A stretch of DNA of 64,000 nt from Rufibacter hautae (GCF_008271695.1 NZ_VKKY01000001.1:738589-802588), one strand, 5' to 3'; shown: positions 41,839 to 50,936, numbered from the stretch's first letter. Notes: generated from the letters alone by a model not told the origin. Translations and numbers: made by a program.

Positions 41839-41872
41839 TTCTGCTTATTTTCAGGAAAACAACCCTAAACAG
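41839..41872. repeat. Dispersed palindrome
   Basis: ttctgcttattttc and ggaaaacaaccctaaacagg, an imperfect copy next to the extended one at 41886. Confidence 0.5.
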
Positions 41873-41885
41873 GTATCCAAAAGAA

Positions 41886-41933
41886 ATATCCGATTCCTGC
41901 CTGATTTTCACAAAACAGGCAGGAATCGGATAT
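41886..41933. terminator. Extended 48-nt palindrome between convergent genes
   Basis: The 18-nt arms atatccgattcctgcctg and caggcaggaatcggatat pair perfectly around attttcacaaaa. It lies between the MscS and rtcB genes and probably ends both. Confidence 0.75.
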
Positions 41934-41967
41934 CACAGTATCTCCGCTGAAATACCGAAAATGGTGC

Positions 41968-43191
41968 TTAATCTTTGTACGGATCGTAGACGTCTTCCCC
42001 GGCCATAGCTACACCCAGCGGCCTGAGGGTGTGCAGTATTTTGATGGTATTGCCCTGGTGTTTAAGCACATCTTCCAGTTTCTTGTAGGCTTCAGGGGCT
42101 TCATCGGCACCTGCGCCGCGCAGTTCTATGCCTCTGGCTTTCATGCGTTGTTGCACCGCATCAAAATCAACCAAGCCCGGCGAGACCACGGTTTTGCGCT
42201 TCACGCCTTTCTTGTCCCTGATCCATTTGGTTTTTCCGGCAGCCGCGCGCCGGCTAAGCAAGCGCCCGGCCCCGTGCACCGTGGAGTACAAACCTCTAAT
42301 CGATAATTCGCTTTCCACGCCTTCTATGATGACCGAGTTGTCAAACATATTAGCGCCGATAAAACCTTTCTGACCCGGGAACGCCGGCGTGCAGCCTTTA
42401 CGCACGACCCAGTAATTCTCGCCCTGGTGCTTTTCAAACCAAGCGAAGTTGTGGTGGTTGTGGATGATCTCGGTGGCTTTCCCGCCCAGAATATGCAGCA
42501 CCTGGTCTACTACCACATCGCGGCCCGCGTAGGCGTACTCGCCGGCCAACGACATGGCGGCAATGTAATCCTGACCCAGTTCTGAGTCGATGTCAAACAG
42601 GATGGGCGGTGCATCCATGGAGCCTTCCTTGGCTTTGTCAAAGAAACTCAATCCCTGGCTCAGCGCGATAAACCCCGAAGCCGTTTTGTGCCCGAACCCT
42701 CGAGACCCGAAGTGCACGCCTACCCACAAATAGCCTTTCTCGTCTTCAAACAAATCAATGAAATGGTTGCCGCTACCCACCGTGCCCAGTTGCTCGGTGG
42801 CTACTTTGCGCAGTTCCCGCTGCGGCTTGAACTCGGCTTTCTTGATATGCTCCAGTACCGGATGGTCAATACGCTTGGGATTAGGCCGGCCCACGCCAAA
42901 GCCGATGGTCTTCACAATCTCATCCATGATGCGGGAGACGTTCACATCAGAAGCCATAATGTCGGTGCGCACGGCTTTGTTTCCGCAGCCGATGTCAAAC
43001 CCAACCCCAGACAACGAAACCTTGTTTTTGTACGCCACGGCTCCACCGATGGGGTGCGCGTAGCCATAGTGAGCATCGGCGGTGAGCACGCCAATGTCTT
43101 CCTCGCTCACGCAGCGCTTTAACTGATCAATAGCGCTCTGGTCAATGATCTCTTCCCCAAAAACAGTGATGTTGTCTTGCACAATAGCCAT
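41968..43191 (-). CDS. rtcB: RtcB-family RNA ligase
   Basis: The 407-residue GTP- and Mn-dependent ligase joins 2',3'-cyclic phosphate or 3'-phosphate RNA ends to 5'-OH ends. Seen are DAHYGYAHPIGGAVA, GVGFDIGCGNKAVRTD with the metal-binding Asp and Cys, GSGNHFIDLFE, GVHFGSRGFGH and the guanylylated-His region STVHGAGRLLSRRAA. No RtcA, RtcR or archease gene accompanies it, so it is a stand-alone copy, of the kind often linked to RNA repair rather than tRNA splicing. A nested inverted repeat lies just upstream. Confidence 0.94.
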   Translation of the reverse strand: MAIVQDNITVFGEEIIDQSAIDQLKRCVSEEDIGVLTADAHYGYAHPIGGAVAYKNKVSLSGVGFDIGCGNKAVRTDIMASDVNVSRIMDEIVKTIGFGVGRPNPKRIDHPVLEHIKKAEFKPQRELRKVATEQLGTVGSGNHFIDLFEDEKGYLWVGVHFGSRGFGHKTASGFIALSQGLSFFDKAKEGSMDAPPILFDIDSELGQDYIAAMSLAGEYAYAGRDVVVDQVLHILGGKATEIIHNHHNFAWFEKHQGENYWVVRKGCTPAFPGQKGFIGANMFDNSVIIEGVESELSIRGLYSTVHGAGRLLSRRAAAGKTKWIRDKKGVKRKTVVSPGLVDFDAVQQRMKARGIELRGAGADEAPEAYKKLEDVLKHQGNTIKILHTLRPLGVAMAGEDVYDPYKD

Positions 43192-43235
43192 GGTCCTTCA
43201 AATTGGTGGTACAGGCTATACGTGAAAAGAGGATT

Positions 43236-43271
43236 GCGTTTTTTACCTGTTTTTTGGGAAAGGAGTGAAAA
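43236..43271. repeat. Dispersed palindrome upstream of rtcB
   Basis: gcgttttttacctgtttttt and gggaaaggagtgaaaaa, a degenerate copy. Confidence 0.4.
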
Positions 43272-43285
43272 ATAGATATTGCCAG

Positions 43286-43445
43286 AGACACTCGTAGGAG
43301 CTGCGCACACTACGAGGTCTTTTAAGCAAGCGTTATTGCAACAGGAGAAACAAAAACCTCACAAGTTTTAAAACCTGTGAGGTTTGCACTTACCGAAGCT
43401 ATGGTTTCTATGACCTCGTAGTGTGCGCAGCTCCTACGAGTGTCT
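43286..43445. repeat. Nested inverted repeat, MITE-like
   Basis: The arm at 43286-43319 (agacactcgtaggagctgcg and on) is the exact reverse complement of 43412-43445: 34 nt, no mismatch. Inside, aaaacctcacaagtttt and aaaacctgtgaggttt (43353-43385) form a second inverted repeat with one mismatch. Each outer arm also contains CTCGTAG/CTACGAG. The unit is about 160 bp, with no coding capacity, between rtcB and the tricorn gene. Confidence 0.75.
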
Positions 43446-43457
43446 TTCAAGCTTCCC

Positions 43458-43492
43458 TTTCCAGCCTGTTTTCACCAAAATAGCTTAAAAAC
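43458..43492. repeat. Dispersed palindrome downstream of the tricorn gene
   Basis: tttccagcctgttttc and ccaaaatagcttaaaaac, an imperfect copy. Confidence 0.5.
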
Positions 43493-43547
43493 AAAGAAGC
43501 CCCACCAAAAAGGCAGGGCTCCTATTTATTTCAATCTTCCGGAAGGG

Positions 43548-46500
43548 TTACTTCTTCGCAGGTAATTCCTTCAACAGCACTTCTACTGCTTTCTCAATTT
43601 GCTGATCGCGGCCTTGGGCTACCAGAGCGGGGTCATTAGCTATGAGGTAATCTGGCTCCAGTTGGGAGTTCTCCAGGAACTTGCCGCCACTGAGGGTGCG
43701 GTAACCAACCTGCGGAATCCCGAAGACCATTGTAGGGTCAATGAGGGTTTCCCACCACACGAAGGTACCGGTTCCGGCCACGGGCATGCCCACGGTTTTA
43801 CCGATGCCTAGCTCTTTGTAAAGTACCGGGAAGATGTGCGCGTCTGAGTAGTTGCTCTCGTTCATGACCACGATAGACGGACGCGTCCATTTGTTGCGGG
43901 GCTCGTCTGAGAGGTTCTGGCCGCGCGGGATGAACTCGGCGTACTGTTTGGTGTTCAGGAAGCTGATAAGGTCATCGTGCAGGTTTCCGCCGCCGTTGGA
44001 ACGGGTGTCTACGACCAGCGCTTCTTTGGTCGCGTTCTTACCCAGCGCATCTTCATACACCGTGCGGTAGCTAGGATCGTTCATACTCCTGATGTGCACG
44101 TATCCCAAACGTCCGCCGGATAGACGGTCTACTTCCTTGCGGCGATTGTCTACCCAGCGCTGGTACAGCAATTCGCTCAGTTCGGTGCCTGAGATCGGTT
44201 TTGCCGTTTCTTCCCAACGCTGCTTCGTTTTCTCGTTGTACAAAGACACCAGCGTGTACTTACCAGATTTGCGGTTCAGGAGTTGGTCTACATCCGTGTT
44301 ATCTTCAATAGGCTGACCGTCAATTTTCTCGATGATGATGCCCGGTTTTACTTTGGAGCTGGCACGGTCAAACGGACTCAGGTTGATCACTTCTTTTACT
44401 TTCAGCCCCTGGCCATTGTACTGCTCGTCATAGAACAAGCCCAAAGAAGCAGTGGCGTCTGGATTGGTAGCCCTGTGGCTGTAGCGACCGCCGGTATGGG
44501 AGGCGTTCAGTTCGCCCAGTAACTCACTCAGAATATCCGCAAAATCATAATTGTTTGCGATGTGTGGCAGGAACTGGCGGTAATTCTCGGTGTAGAACTT
44601 CCAGTCCACGTTGTGCAGGTCTTTCACATAGAATTTCTTGTCCAGCTGCCGAATCACGTGATCGTACATGTAGGCGCGCTCGGCGGCGGCGTTGAGGTTC
44701 ATCTCGCCGTTTATCTTGAGGGTCTCCTGCTTGCCGGTTTCAGTGTCTACTTTCAGGATTTTACCTTCGGTTAACACAAACAGGTTTTTGCCGTCCTTGC
44801 TCATGACCATGTCACCGCCGCGGGCACCTAGTTTGGCCAGCAGTTTGGTGTCATTGTCACGCAAATTAGTCACCCACAGGTCATAGCCTTTCTCTAGACG
44901 GCTCAAATAAAACATGCGGTCGCCTTTGTCCGTCACCACGGCATCAGCTAAGTCCGAAGAAGTGGCCGTGAGCCGGGCTTTGCGCTGGGGCAGGTTATCC
45001 AATTCTAGCGTCATGCCAGTCGGAGCGGCAGTTTTAGCGGTTTCGCCTTTTTTGCCTTTCTTCTTGGGGTCAGCTTTTTCCGAAGATGCACTGCCCGCTG
45101 CAGCTTCGCGTTTCTCTAGGTCTTCTAAAAGAGTAAAGTCTTCTTTGCTCAGTTTGAACCGGTCAAAACCATCTTGGGTGGTAAACAGCGCATACATGTC
45201 GCCGGTACCAAAGGTGTTTCCGTTTCCGCGCAGACCTTCACGATTGGAGTAGTAGGTAATCATTTTGCCACCCATCATCCACTGCGGACTGTTCTCGTAG
45301 TAACCACTTTGGGTCAGGTTGATGATATCGCCTTTACCGCTGGCCGAAATCAGGCCTACTTCGCTCAGCCACTGCTTGGGTTGGTTGTACTGCACCAAAA
45401 AACACTTGCCGTCTGGTGACCACTCAAAGTACTGGTCTCCGTCTGAGTACGAGTAGTTGTTGGCATTGCCCAGAATGGTGCGCACCTGCTTGCTGGCTTT
45501 GTTCACCACTTTCAGGGTTACGCGTTCTTCCAGGTAGGCCACTTCCTTGCCGTCTGGTGAATAAGCTGGCTGAAATTCCTCGGCTGCCGTAGCAATCACG
45601 GGCTCTTCTTTCAGCACCGTGGAGGCGTAAAAGTACGGTTCGGCGCTGCGTACCAGGCTGGTTTCATAAATGTTCCAGCTGCCGTTACGCTCACTGGCGT
45701 ACAGGATTTTGCGACCATCGGGCGAGAAACTCACGTTCCGTTCCTGCTCCGGCGTGCTGGTGATGCGGCGGGTGATGCCACCGTCTACCGATGACACGAA
45801 CACCTCACCCCGGTTCACAAACACCACTTCTTTGCCGTTCGGCGATACCTCCATTTCAGTCATGCCGCCAGAGATAGGCAACACGGTCTCTGGGTTGGAA
45901 CGGATGTCTGAATACAGTTGGATGGCTACTTTCTGCGGCTGAGCGCCCGGCTTGAGCGTGTAAATCTCGCCGTTGTAGGTAAATGACAGCACGCCGTCTT
46001 TGGAACCGCTCAGATGACGCACGGGGTGTTTACTGAAATTAGTGACTGCGGCGCTCTGCTTGGGATTCTGCAGACTCATCTTGCGCACGTTGAACGTGCC
46101 GTTGGGCTGCTCACTTAGGTAATACACCTCTTGTCCATTGGCGGTAAACACCGGCTGACGATCCTCGCCCACGTTATCGGTGAGTTTGGTGTGCTGCTTG
46201 GTTTTGGTGTTGTACGTCCAGATATCACGGGCAGTGGAGGAGGTCTGGTGCTTGCGGAAGTTGTTCTCTAGGCTCTTCTTGTCCTGGTAGATCAGCACAT
46301 CGCCAGAGGCGTTGTACTTGGCAGCTTCGGCAGGTGTGGTCAGGACCATGGCATTGCGGCCACCGCCCAGCGAAACACTGTATAACTCAGGAAAGGTCGC
46401 CGAAGGAAACATGGCATTAGATGCCACATCAACTCTGGCAGAAGTGAAGATCACGTTCTTTCCGTCTGGCGTGAAATCAGAGGGTAAGTCTGAAGAAGAG

Positions 46501-46826
46501 TGAAACGTGAGGCGTTTGCTCTCGCCACCTTGCGCGGGCATCACAAACACGTCAAAGTTGCCGTAGCGGTCTGAGGCATACGCAATGGATTTCCCATCCG
46601 GAGACCAGACCGGCATGTACTCGTAGCCTTCGTGCATGGTGAGCGGCGTGGCGTTTCCGCCAGCCGCGGCTACTTTGTACAGATCTCCTTTGTAACTGAA
46701 GACAATGGTCTGGCCATCGGGCGAGATCGCCGGGGTGTTGAGCCAGAGCGGGGTTTGGGTCTGGGCCATGGCTCCCAAGCTACCTGCGCAGCAAAGGGCC
46801 AAAATGGCTAGAAACCTCTTTTTCAT
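43548..46826 (-). CDS. Tricorn-type S41 family protease, exported
   Basis: The 1092-residue protein has a signal peptide (cut after GAMA, about residue 21), two WD40/TolB-like beta-propellers (about 22-620; repeats such as SPDGQTIVFSYKGDLYKV, SPDGKSIAYASDRYGNFDVF, SPDGRKILYASERNGSWNIYE), a Lys/Ala linker (SEKADPKKKGKKGE), a PDZ-like segment (SSKVKPGIIIEKIDGQPI) and an S41 serine protease core (VVDTRSNGGGNLHDDLI; nucleophile in NESNYSDAHIF). It resembles archaeal tricorn, which trims oligopeptides; here it should act in the periplasm or at the surface. The -7 box TACATTTA lies at 46866-46859. Confidence 0.93.
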   Translation of the reverse strand: MKKRFLAILALCCAGSLGAMAQTQTPLWLNTPAISPDGQTIVFSYKGDLYKVAAAGGNATPLTMHEGYEYMPVWSPDGKSIAYASDRYGNFDVFVMPAQGGESKRLTFHSSSDLPSDFTPDGKNVIFTSARVDVASNAMFPSATFPELYSVSLGGGRNAMVLTTPAEAAKYNASGDVLIYQDKKSLENNFRKHQTSSTARDIWTYNTKTKQHTKLTDNVGEDRQPVFTANGQEVYYLSEQPNGTFNVRKMSLQNPKQSAAVTNFSKHPVRHLSGSKDGVLSFTYNGEIYTLKPGAQPQKVAIQLYSDIRSNPETVLPISGGMTEMEVSPNGKEVVFVNRGEVFVSSVDGGITRRITSTPEQERNVSFSPDGRKILYASERNGSWNIYETSLVRSAEPYFYASTVLKEEPVIATAAEEFQPAYSPDGKEVAYLEERVTLKVVNKASKQVRTILGNANNYSYSDGDQYFEWSPDGKCFLVQYNQPKQWLSEVGLISASGKGDIINLTQSGYYENSPQWMMGGKMITYYSNREGLRGNGNTFGTGDMYALFTTQDGFDRFKLSKEDFTLLEDLEKREAAAGSASSEKADPKKKGKKGETAKTAAPTGMTLELDNLPQRKARLTATSSDLADAVVTDKGDRMFYLSRLEKGYDLWVTNLRDNDTKLLAKLGARGGDMVMSKDGKNLFVLTEGKILKVDTETGKQETLKINGEMNLNAAAERAYMYDHVIRQLDKKFYVKDLHNVDWKFYTENYRQFLPHIANNYDFADILSELLGELNASHTGGRYSHRATNPDATASLGLFYDEQYNGQGLKVKEVINLSPFDRASSKVKPGIIIEKIDGQPIEDNTDVDQLLNRKSGKYTLVSLYNEKTKQRWEETAKPISGTELSELLYQRWVDNRRKEVDRLSGGRLGYVHIRSMNDPSYRTVYEDALGKNATKEALVVDTRSNGGGNLHDDLISFLNTKQYAEFIPRGQNLSDEPRNKWTRPSIVVMNESNYSDAHIFPVLYKELGIGKTVGMPVAGTGTFVWWETLIDPTMVFGIPQVGYRTLSGGKFLENSQLEPDYLIANDPALVAQGRDQQIEKAVEVLLKELPAKK

Positions 46827-46858
46827 GATGTAAGCGGTTGTTTGTTAGATTGGAATAC

Positions 46859-46866
46859 TAAATGTA
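46859..46866 (-). promoter_or_regulatory. -7 box TACATTTA for the tricorn gene
   Basis: It is a TAnnTTTA match on the minus strand, 32 bp before ATG 46826. Confidence 0.35.
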
Positions 46867-46900
46867 AGCAATGTTCCCGCTTATTCAAAAGAAGCAGGAT

Positions 46901-46978
46901 CTAGGCTTATTTTTCAGAAAAGTAAGGAAAATGGATTGGGCGTTTTGGAGGTAGTTTAAGGAAAATGAGCCTAAAAGG
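46901..46978. repeat. Two degenerate palindrome copies in tandem
   Basis: tctaggcttatttttcagaa near 46901-46932 and cgttttggaggtagtttaag then gaaaatgagcctaaaagg at 46941-46978. No gene lies in 46867-47127. Confidence 0.4.
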
Positions 46979-47035
46979 AACATTTAATGTATGGACACCT
47001 CTGGCTCGCGACAGCTGTGTTGTTTTAGAACTGAA

Positions 47036-47081
47036 AAGCCGTTCCACCCCTGATTTAAGAAAATCAGGGGTGGAACGGCTT
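47036..47081. terminator. Extended 46-nt hairpin downstream of tdk
   Basis: The 21-nt arms 47036-47056 (aagccgttccacccctgatt...) and 47061-47081 pair perfectly around aaga. It is a family member with compensated arms and probably terminates tdk. Confidence 0.75.
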
Positions 47082-47127
47082 CGGTAATTTTGACTCAGAA
47101 CTTAGGATTATAGACTCAGTGCTCTTC

Positions 47128-47721
47128 CTAGTAATTTCCTTTTAAACCCTCCTGAAAGCAGTGGCGGCAGCGGGCCTCGTAAGAATCAGTTTCACCCAAG
47201 AGGACTTTCTCCTGGGAGGCGGCTTTCCGGAAGGAGTAGGAGGCGATGTCACCGCACTGCACGCAGATGGCGTGGACTTTGGTTACGTACTCGGCCACGC
47301 CCATGAGCGCCGGCATCGGTCCGAAAGGTTTGCCCAGGTAATCCATGTCCAGGCCAGCCACAATGACGCGCACGCCGGTGTTGGCCAGATGCACGCAGAC
47401 TTCAGTGATGGCCTCATCAAAGAACTGCGCCTCGTCTACGCCCAACACATCGCAGCCGCTGCCTAGTAGGAGCATGTCATTGGCGAACTGGATGGGCGTG
47501 GAACGGATGCTGGTGGAATTGTGCGAAACCACATCGATTTCATGGTAACGGGTATCAATAGCGGGCTTGAAGATCTCCACGCACTGTTTGGCGATTTTGG
47601 CGCGATTAAGCCGCCGGATCAATTCTTCGGTTTTCCCCGAGAACATAGAACCGCAAATCACTTCTATCCAACCTCTTCTCTGGGCCTGCTGGCGGTTTCC
47701 CACCCGGGGTTCTATGAACAT
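47128..47721 (-). CDS. tdk: Thymidine kinase
   Basis: The 197-residue type II (TK1-like) kinase salvages thymidine to dTMP. The P-loop is [18 protein letters not shown] (about 25-42), the catalytic-acid region is [12 protein letters not shown], and the zinc site is [12 protein letters not shown] plus RCRHCFQEG. The lasso loop precedes the zinc site. The N-terminus [17 protein letters not shown] is a short basic extension common in this phylum. Promoter box TACCTTTG at 47793-47786 gives a leader of about 60 nt. Confidence 0.96.
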   Translation of the reverse strand: MFIEPRVGNRQQAQRRGWIEVICGSMFSGKTEELIRRLNRAKIAKQCVEIFKPAIDTRYHEIDVVSHNSTSIRSTPIQFANDMLLLGSGCDVLGVDEAQFFDEAITEVCVHLANTGVRVIVAGLDMDYLGKPFGPMPALMGVAEYVTKVHAICVQCGDIASYSFRKAASQEKVLLGETDSYEARCRHCFQEGLKGNY

Positions 47722-47732
47722 ACGCTGTTATT

Positions 47733-47900
47733 GAATGATGGAGTGATTGACTGATGGAGAGAATACCTGGGGTTCAATCACTGAACAAAGGTATTAGCCC
47801 TCTGCCCTTTGCTAATGAACAATTTTTCCACACAGTTATCCAATCGTCTGGCTTTTAGCTTATTGAATGATTGAAGGATTGAGTGAAGGAGAGAATACTT
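47733..47900. repeat. Diverged GAATGATTGA-type direct repeats
   Basis: ttgaatgatggagtgattga (from 47732) and ttgaatgattgaaggattga (from 47863), both ending gagagaatac, flank the tdk promoter. A further run of cactcactcactcactcact follows near 47995-48016. Confidence 0.5.
47786..47793 (-). promoter_or_regulatory. -7 box TACCTTTG for tdk
   Basis: This is a perfect minus-strand TAnnTTTG match. Confidence 0.5.
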
Positions 47901-48014
47901 TAATTTGGAGATTAGGAGATGTAGGAATACGAATAAAATTAGATTCAGCCAAAGATCATTTTCAAATCAGCACATCTACAAATCTTCAAATCACTCACTC
48001 ACTCACTCACTCTC

Positions 48015-48335
48015 TCACTTGGTATAAGAAATGTGCGGGAGTTTCGTTTGTTGGGGAACGCGGCAGGTGACGGGGCCGGTGAGCTGCGCCTGGCAGGTGA
48101 GGCGCTCATTGGGTTTGAGGCGGCCGTTGTTGCGGAAACGGGTCTCGGGGGCAGTATCCGGGACCAGGTTCTCCGCGCCTTCCAGCACCACCATGCGGCA
48201 GGAAGTGCAGCGGCCTTTGGCGCCGCAGGCGTGCATCCAGTCTATTCTGGCGGCTTGCAGGGCGGCCAAAACCGTTTGCCCCTGGGCTACGTTCACCACA
48301 ATTCCGCCCAGATTAGAAACCGTTAATTCGGCCAT
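48015..48335 (-). CDS. [2Fe-2S] ferredoxin
   Basis: The 106-residue plant/adrenodoxin-type ferredoxin has cluster ligands in MHACGAKGRCTSCRM (C-x5-C-x2-C) and the fourth Cys in LTCQAQL. The N-terminal beta-grasp strand TVSNLGGIVVNVAQGQTVL is typical. It is a soluble electron carrier; its partner is not encoded nearby. It is divergent from the 48358 gene with only 22 bp between start codons, so the promoters must overlap the coding starts. Confidence 0.92.
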   Translation of the reverse strand: MAELTVSNLGGIVVNVAQGQTVLAALQAARIDWMHACGAKGRCTSCRMVVLEGAENLVPDTAPETRFRNNGRLKPNERLTCQAQLTGPVTCRVPQQTKLPHISYTK

Positions 48336-48357
48336 ATTTCGCTATATTTACGAGCGT

Positions 48358-49419
48358 ATGCTTCCTCCAATGAAAGACAAATATAATCAAATACGCCTGG
48401 CCCAGTACAGCCAGGCCCTTGCCCAACGCCTCAGCGAAGAACATTTTGCTCATCATGAGAACGTTACTGCCCAGCAACTGATTTCCTTTACCCCTATCAA
48501 ACAGGTGAACCTGTACATGATCAGAGAGCTGCTTACGCTCTGGAACCATGAGATGGCCAACCTGCGCAGCCCGTACTTTGACTTTGAGCACCCCGAGGTG
48601 AAAGACGCCCTGGTACTGTTCATGAACGTATTGTCCCGCAAAATCTCCATCAAACGTCCGCACTTTGAGCCATTGCTGCTCAAGGCCATCCAGGACACGC
48701 TGCGCGCCGTACTGGAGCCCGAAGCGGTGTTTGAGGAGAAATTCATGCGCCTGGACGATCTTTCTGTACCCAAACTGCAGGAAAGCCTCAAGTACCAAGA
48801 CCTTGACAAAGACCTGTACCGCCGATTCCTGGACACGCTCTCTGGCACCGAGGTAGACCGTTACCAGCTCATTCCGAGGCTGAGCCGTTTCCTGGCCGAG
48901 CACGAGGCAGAGCGTACTACCGTGAACGAGGTAGTGGCCAAATTCAATGAGGTACAGCCATTAAAGGTTGACGAACTGTTTACCCTGGCGGCCGCCCCGG
49001 CTCCTGCCGCCATGCCTGCCATGAGCACGCACGTGGCAAGTTCACCGCGGCCCAGTTTCCAGCCCTCATTGAACCCCGAGCCTCGGCTGAACGAACGCCT
49101 GCAAACCGAGCAGAAACCCAACTTGAACGACCGATTAAAACAGCCCGTAGTCCCCTCCATGGCCGACCGCCAGCAGGATCAGAGAATAGGCTCGCTCAAA
49201 GAAGCTATCTCCATCAACCAACGGTTCTCGTTCATCAATGAGCTGTTTGAGGGCGATAACATGGCCTACCATGCCGTAATCAAGCAACTGGACGAGTACG
49301 ACAACCCCAACCAGGCCAAGCAGTACCTGCAGCAGGAAGTTGGCAGCAAATACAACTGGAGCCGCAAAGAAGAACACGTGCAAAAACTGACCAGGCTCAT
49401 AGAGCGCAAATTCGCCTAA
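48358..49419 (+). CDS. Conserved hypothetical protein, about 353 residues
   Basis: I recognise no named domain. From ATG 48358 (MLPPMKDKYNQIRLAQYSQAL) the soluble protein has a helical N-terminal half (about 1-200; IKQVNLYMIRELLTLWNHEMANLRSPYFDFEHPEVKDAL), a Pro/Ala-rich disordered middle with an approximate repeat (LNERLQ..., LNDRLK...) at about 215-265, and a compact C-terminal helical module (SINQRFSFINELFEGDNMAYHAVIKQLDEYDN) that I associate with Bacteroidota-specific unknowns. TATATTTA at 48344-48351 may be its -7 box. Longer in-frame starts would run antisense through the ferredoxin gene and are rejected. Confidence 0.8.
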   Translation: MLPPMKDKYNQIRLAQYSQALAQRLSEEHFAHHENVTAQQLISFTPIKQVNLYMIRELLTLWNHEMANLRSPYFDFEHPEVKDALVLFMNVLSRKISIKRPHFEPLLLKAIQDTLRAVLEPEAVFEEKFMRLDDLSVPKLQESLKYQDLDKDLYRRFLDTLSGTEVDRYQLIPRLSRFLAEHEAERTTVNEVVAKFNEVQPLKVDELFTLAAAPAPAAMPAMSTHVASSPRPSFQPSLNPEPRLNERLQTEQKPNLNDRLKQPVVPSMADRQQDQRIGSLKEAISINQRFSFINELFEGDNMAYHAVIKQLDEYDNPNQAKQYLQQEVGSKYNWSRKEEHVQKLTRLIERKFA

Positions 49420-49423
49420 GCTT

Positions 49424-49457
49424 TTTCAGGTCTTTTTCACGAAAACATACACAAAAC
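49424..49457. repeat. Dispersed palindrome
   Basis: tttcaggtctttttc and gaaaacatacacaaaacg follow the stop of the 48358 gene. Confidence 0.5.
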
Positions 49458-49487
49458 GCCCGCCTCTGAAAAAGAGGTGGGCGTTTT
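49453..49487. terminator. Terminator between convergent genes
   Basis: aaaacgcccgcctct pairs with agaggtgggcgtttt (one G-U pair), followed by T residues on the plus strand. Confidence 0.85.
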
Positions 49488-49562
49488 GCTTTTCAAGACC
49501 ATGTGGCAGTCTGAAGAACTGCAATCATCTTTAACCAGGAACTCCGCCGATCCCAAAAGCAG

Positions 49563-49608
49563 AAATCCGTTTCGGGGTTGTTTTAAAGAAAACAGACCCG
49601 AAACGGAT
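49563..49608. terminator. Extended palindrome downstream of rodA
   Basis: atccgtttcggg and cccgaaacggat (49565-49576, 49597-49608) enclose the TGTTTT/AAAACA core with one mismatch and one wobble pair. It is the likely terminator of the rod-shape operon. Confidence 0.65.
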
Positions 49609-49648
49609 GCTTGCCCAGATATATGATACGCGCTACCTGATACGCAAC

Positions 49649-50926
49649 TTACCCTCGGCCCAGGTCCAGCTTGCGGTGGGCATCGATGGCTAACAGAATG
49701 AACAGGAGAATGGTAAATGACCACAGCGACGAGCCGCCGTAGCTGAAGAAGGGCAGCGGAATCCCCACCACCGGCGCCAGCCCGATGGTCATTCCCACGT
49801 TTACCAGAAAGTGGAAGAAGATGATGGACGCCACACAGTAGCCGTACGTGCGCCCGAAAACCGAGCGTTGCCGCTCCGCCACGTAGATGATCCGGATGAG
49901 CAGGGCCATGAAGAGTGCCACAATGATGAGACTGCCCAGCCAACCGTGCTCCTCCCCCACGGTGCAGAAGATGAAGTCGGTGCTTTGCTCCGGCACGAAG
50001 TCGAATTTGGTCTGCGTTCCCTCCAGAAACCCTTTCCCGAAGAACCCGCCGGACCCAATGGCGATCTTGGATTGCGTTACGTTCCAGCCCACGCCCAACG
50101 GATCCACCTCGGGGTCTACCAGCACTTTGATACGGTTCTGCTGGTGCTCCTGTAGAACGTTGTCAATAAAGTACGTCACGCTGAATACCATGACCAGAAC
50201 GGCTGCCCAAATGCTGATGTACGTGGGCAGATAGCGTTTTATCCGGTGGAAATTGAGCCACAGGTAAGCGCCCATCAGTACGGTGACAATGCCCGCCAGG
50301 TACCACTGCGGAATCAGCAACGTGAGCACGAACACAAACACGGCCACCGCCCCGATAATCAGAATCAAAGGCGACATGCCCTCCCGGAAGAAGGCCAGCG
50401 TGAAGGCGGCAAACACCAGCGCAGAACCGGTCTCGTTTTGGAGAATGATGATCATGGGCGGCAACAAAGCCAATCCCGCCAACTTGGCCTGGTCTTTCCA
50501 GTTCTGCTGCCGCAGGTTGATGCTGCTCATGAACCGCGAGACCGCCAGCGCCGTGGCAAACTTCGCGAACTCCGCAGGCTGCAAACGCACAGATTCCGTG
50601 ATCACAAGCCAGGAACGCGACCCTTTGATCGGCGAAGCCAAAAGCAGAGTGCCTAGTAAAATCAGAATCACAAACCAGTAGATCCCGTACGCCAGCGAGT
50701 CATAGGCCTTGTAGTCAATGGCAAACAGCATGATGATGATGATCACCGAAGTGCCAATCCAGGCCAGCTGCTTCCCCGAGTTCAGGGTGAAGTCAAAGAT
50801 GCTGGTGACGTTCTCTGGGTTATAGACGGCGGCGTAGATGTTCATCCAGCCCAGCGTCACCATGAGGGCGTACAGCCCAATGGTCACCCAGTCTATGTTA
50901 TTCGCTATTTTGTAGGTAGTCCGCAT
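49649..50926 (-). CDS. rodA: Rod shape-determining protein RodA (SEDS glycosyltransferase)
   Basis: The 425-residue inner-membrane peptidoglycan polymerase works with PBP2 in cell elongation. It has about ten hydrophobic segments. SEDS signatures seen are GSRSWLVITESVRLQPAEFAKFA, QNETGSALVF, VDPEVDPLGVGWNVTQSKIAIGSGGFFGKG and GMTIGLAPVVGIPLPFFSYGGSSLW. It starts 10 bp after mrdA and is the last gene of the mreB-mreC-mreD-mrdA-rodA block. Confidence 0.96.
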   Translation of the reverse strand: MRTTYKIANNIDWVTIGLYALMVTLGWMNIYAAVYNPENVTSIFDFTLNSGKQLAWIGTSVIIIIMLFAIDYKAYDSLAYGIYWFVILILLGTLLLASPIKGSRSWLVITESVRLQPAEFAKFATALAVSRFMSSINLRQQNWKDQAKLAGLALLPPMIIILQNETGSALVFAAFTLAFFREGMSPLILIIGAVAVFVFVLTLLIPQWYLAGIVTVLMGAYLWLNFHRIKRYLPTYISIWAAVLVMVFSVTYFIDNVLQEHQQNRIKVLVDPEVDPLGVGWNVTQSKIAIGSGGFFGKGFLEGTQTKFDFVPEQSTDFIFCTVGEEHGWLGSLIIVALFMALLIRIIYVAERQRSVFGRTYGYCVASIIFFHFLVNVGMTIGLAPVVGIPLPFFSYGGSSLWSFTILLFILLAIDAHRKLDLGRG

Positions 50927-50936
50927 GTACTTTCTG

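Noticed and set aside
48031..48357. Longer start for the 48358-49419 gene
   Set aside because: The extension runs antisense through the ferredoxin gene, whose Cys motif is clear.
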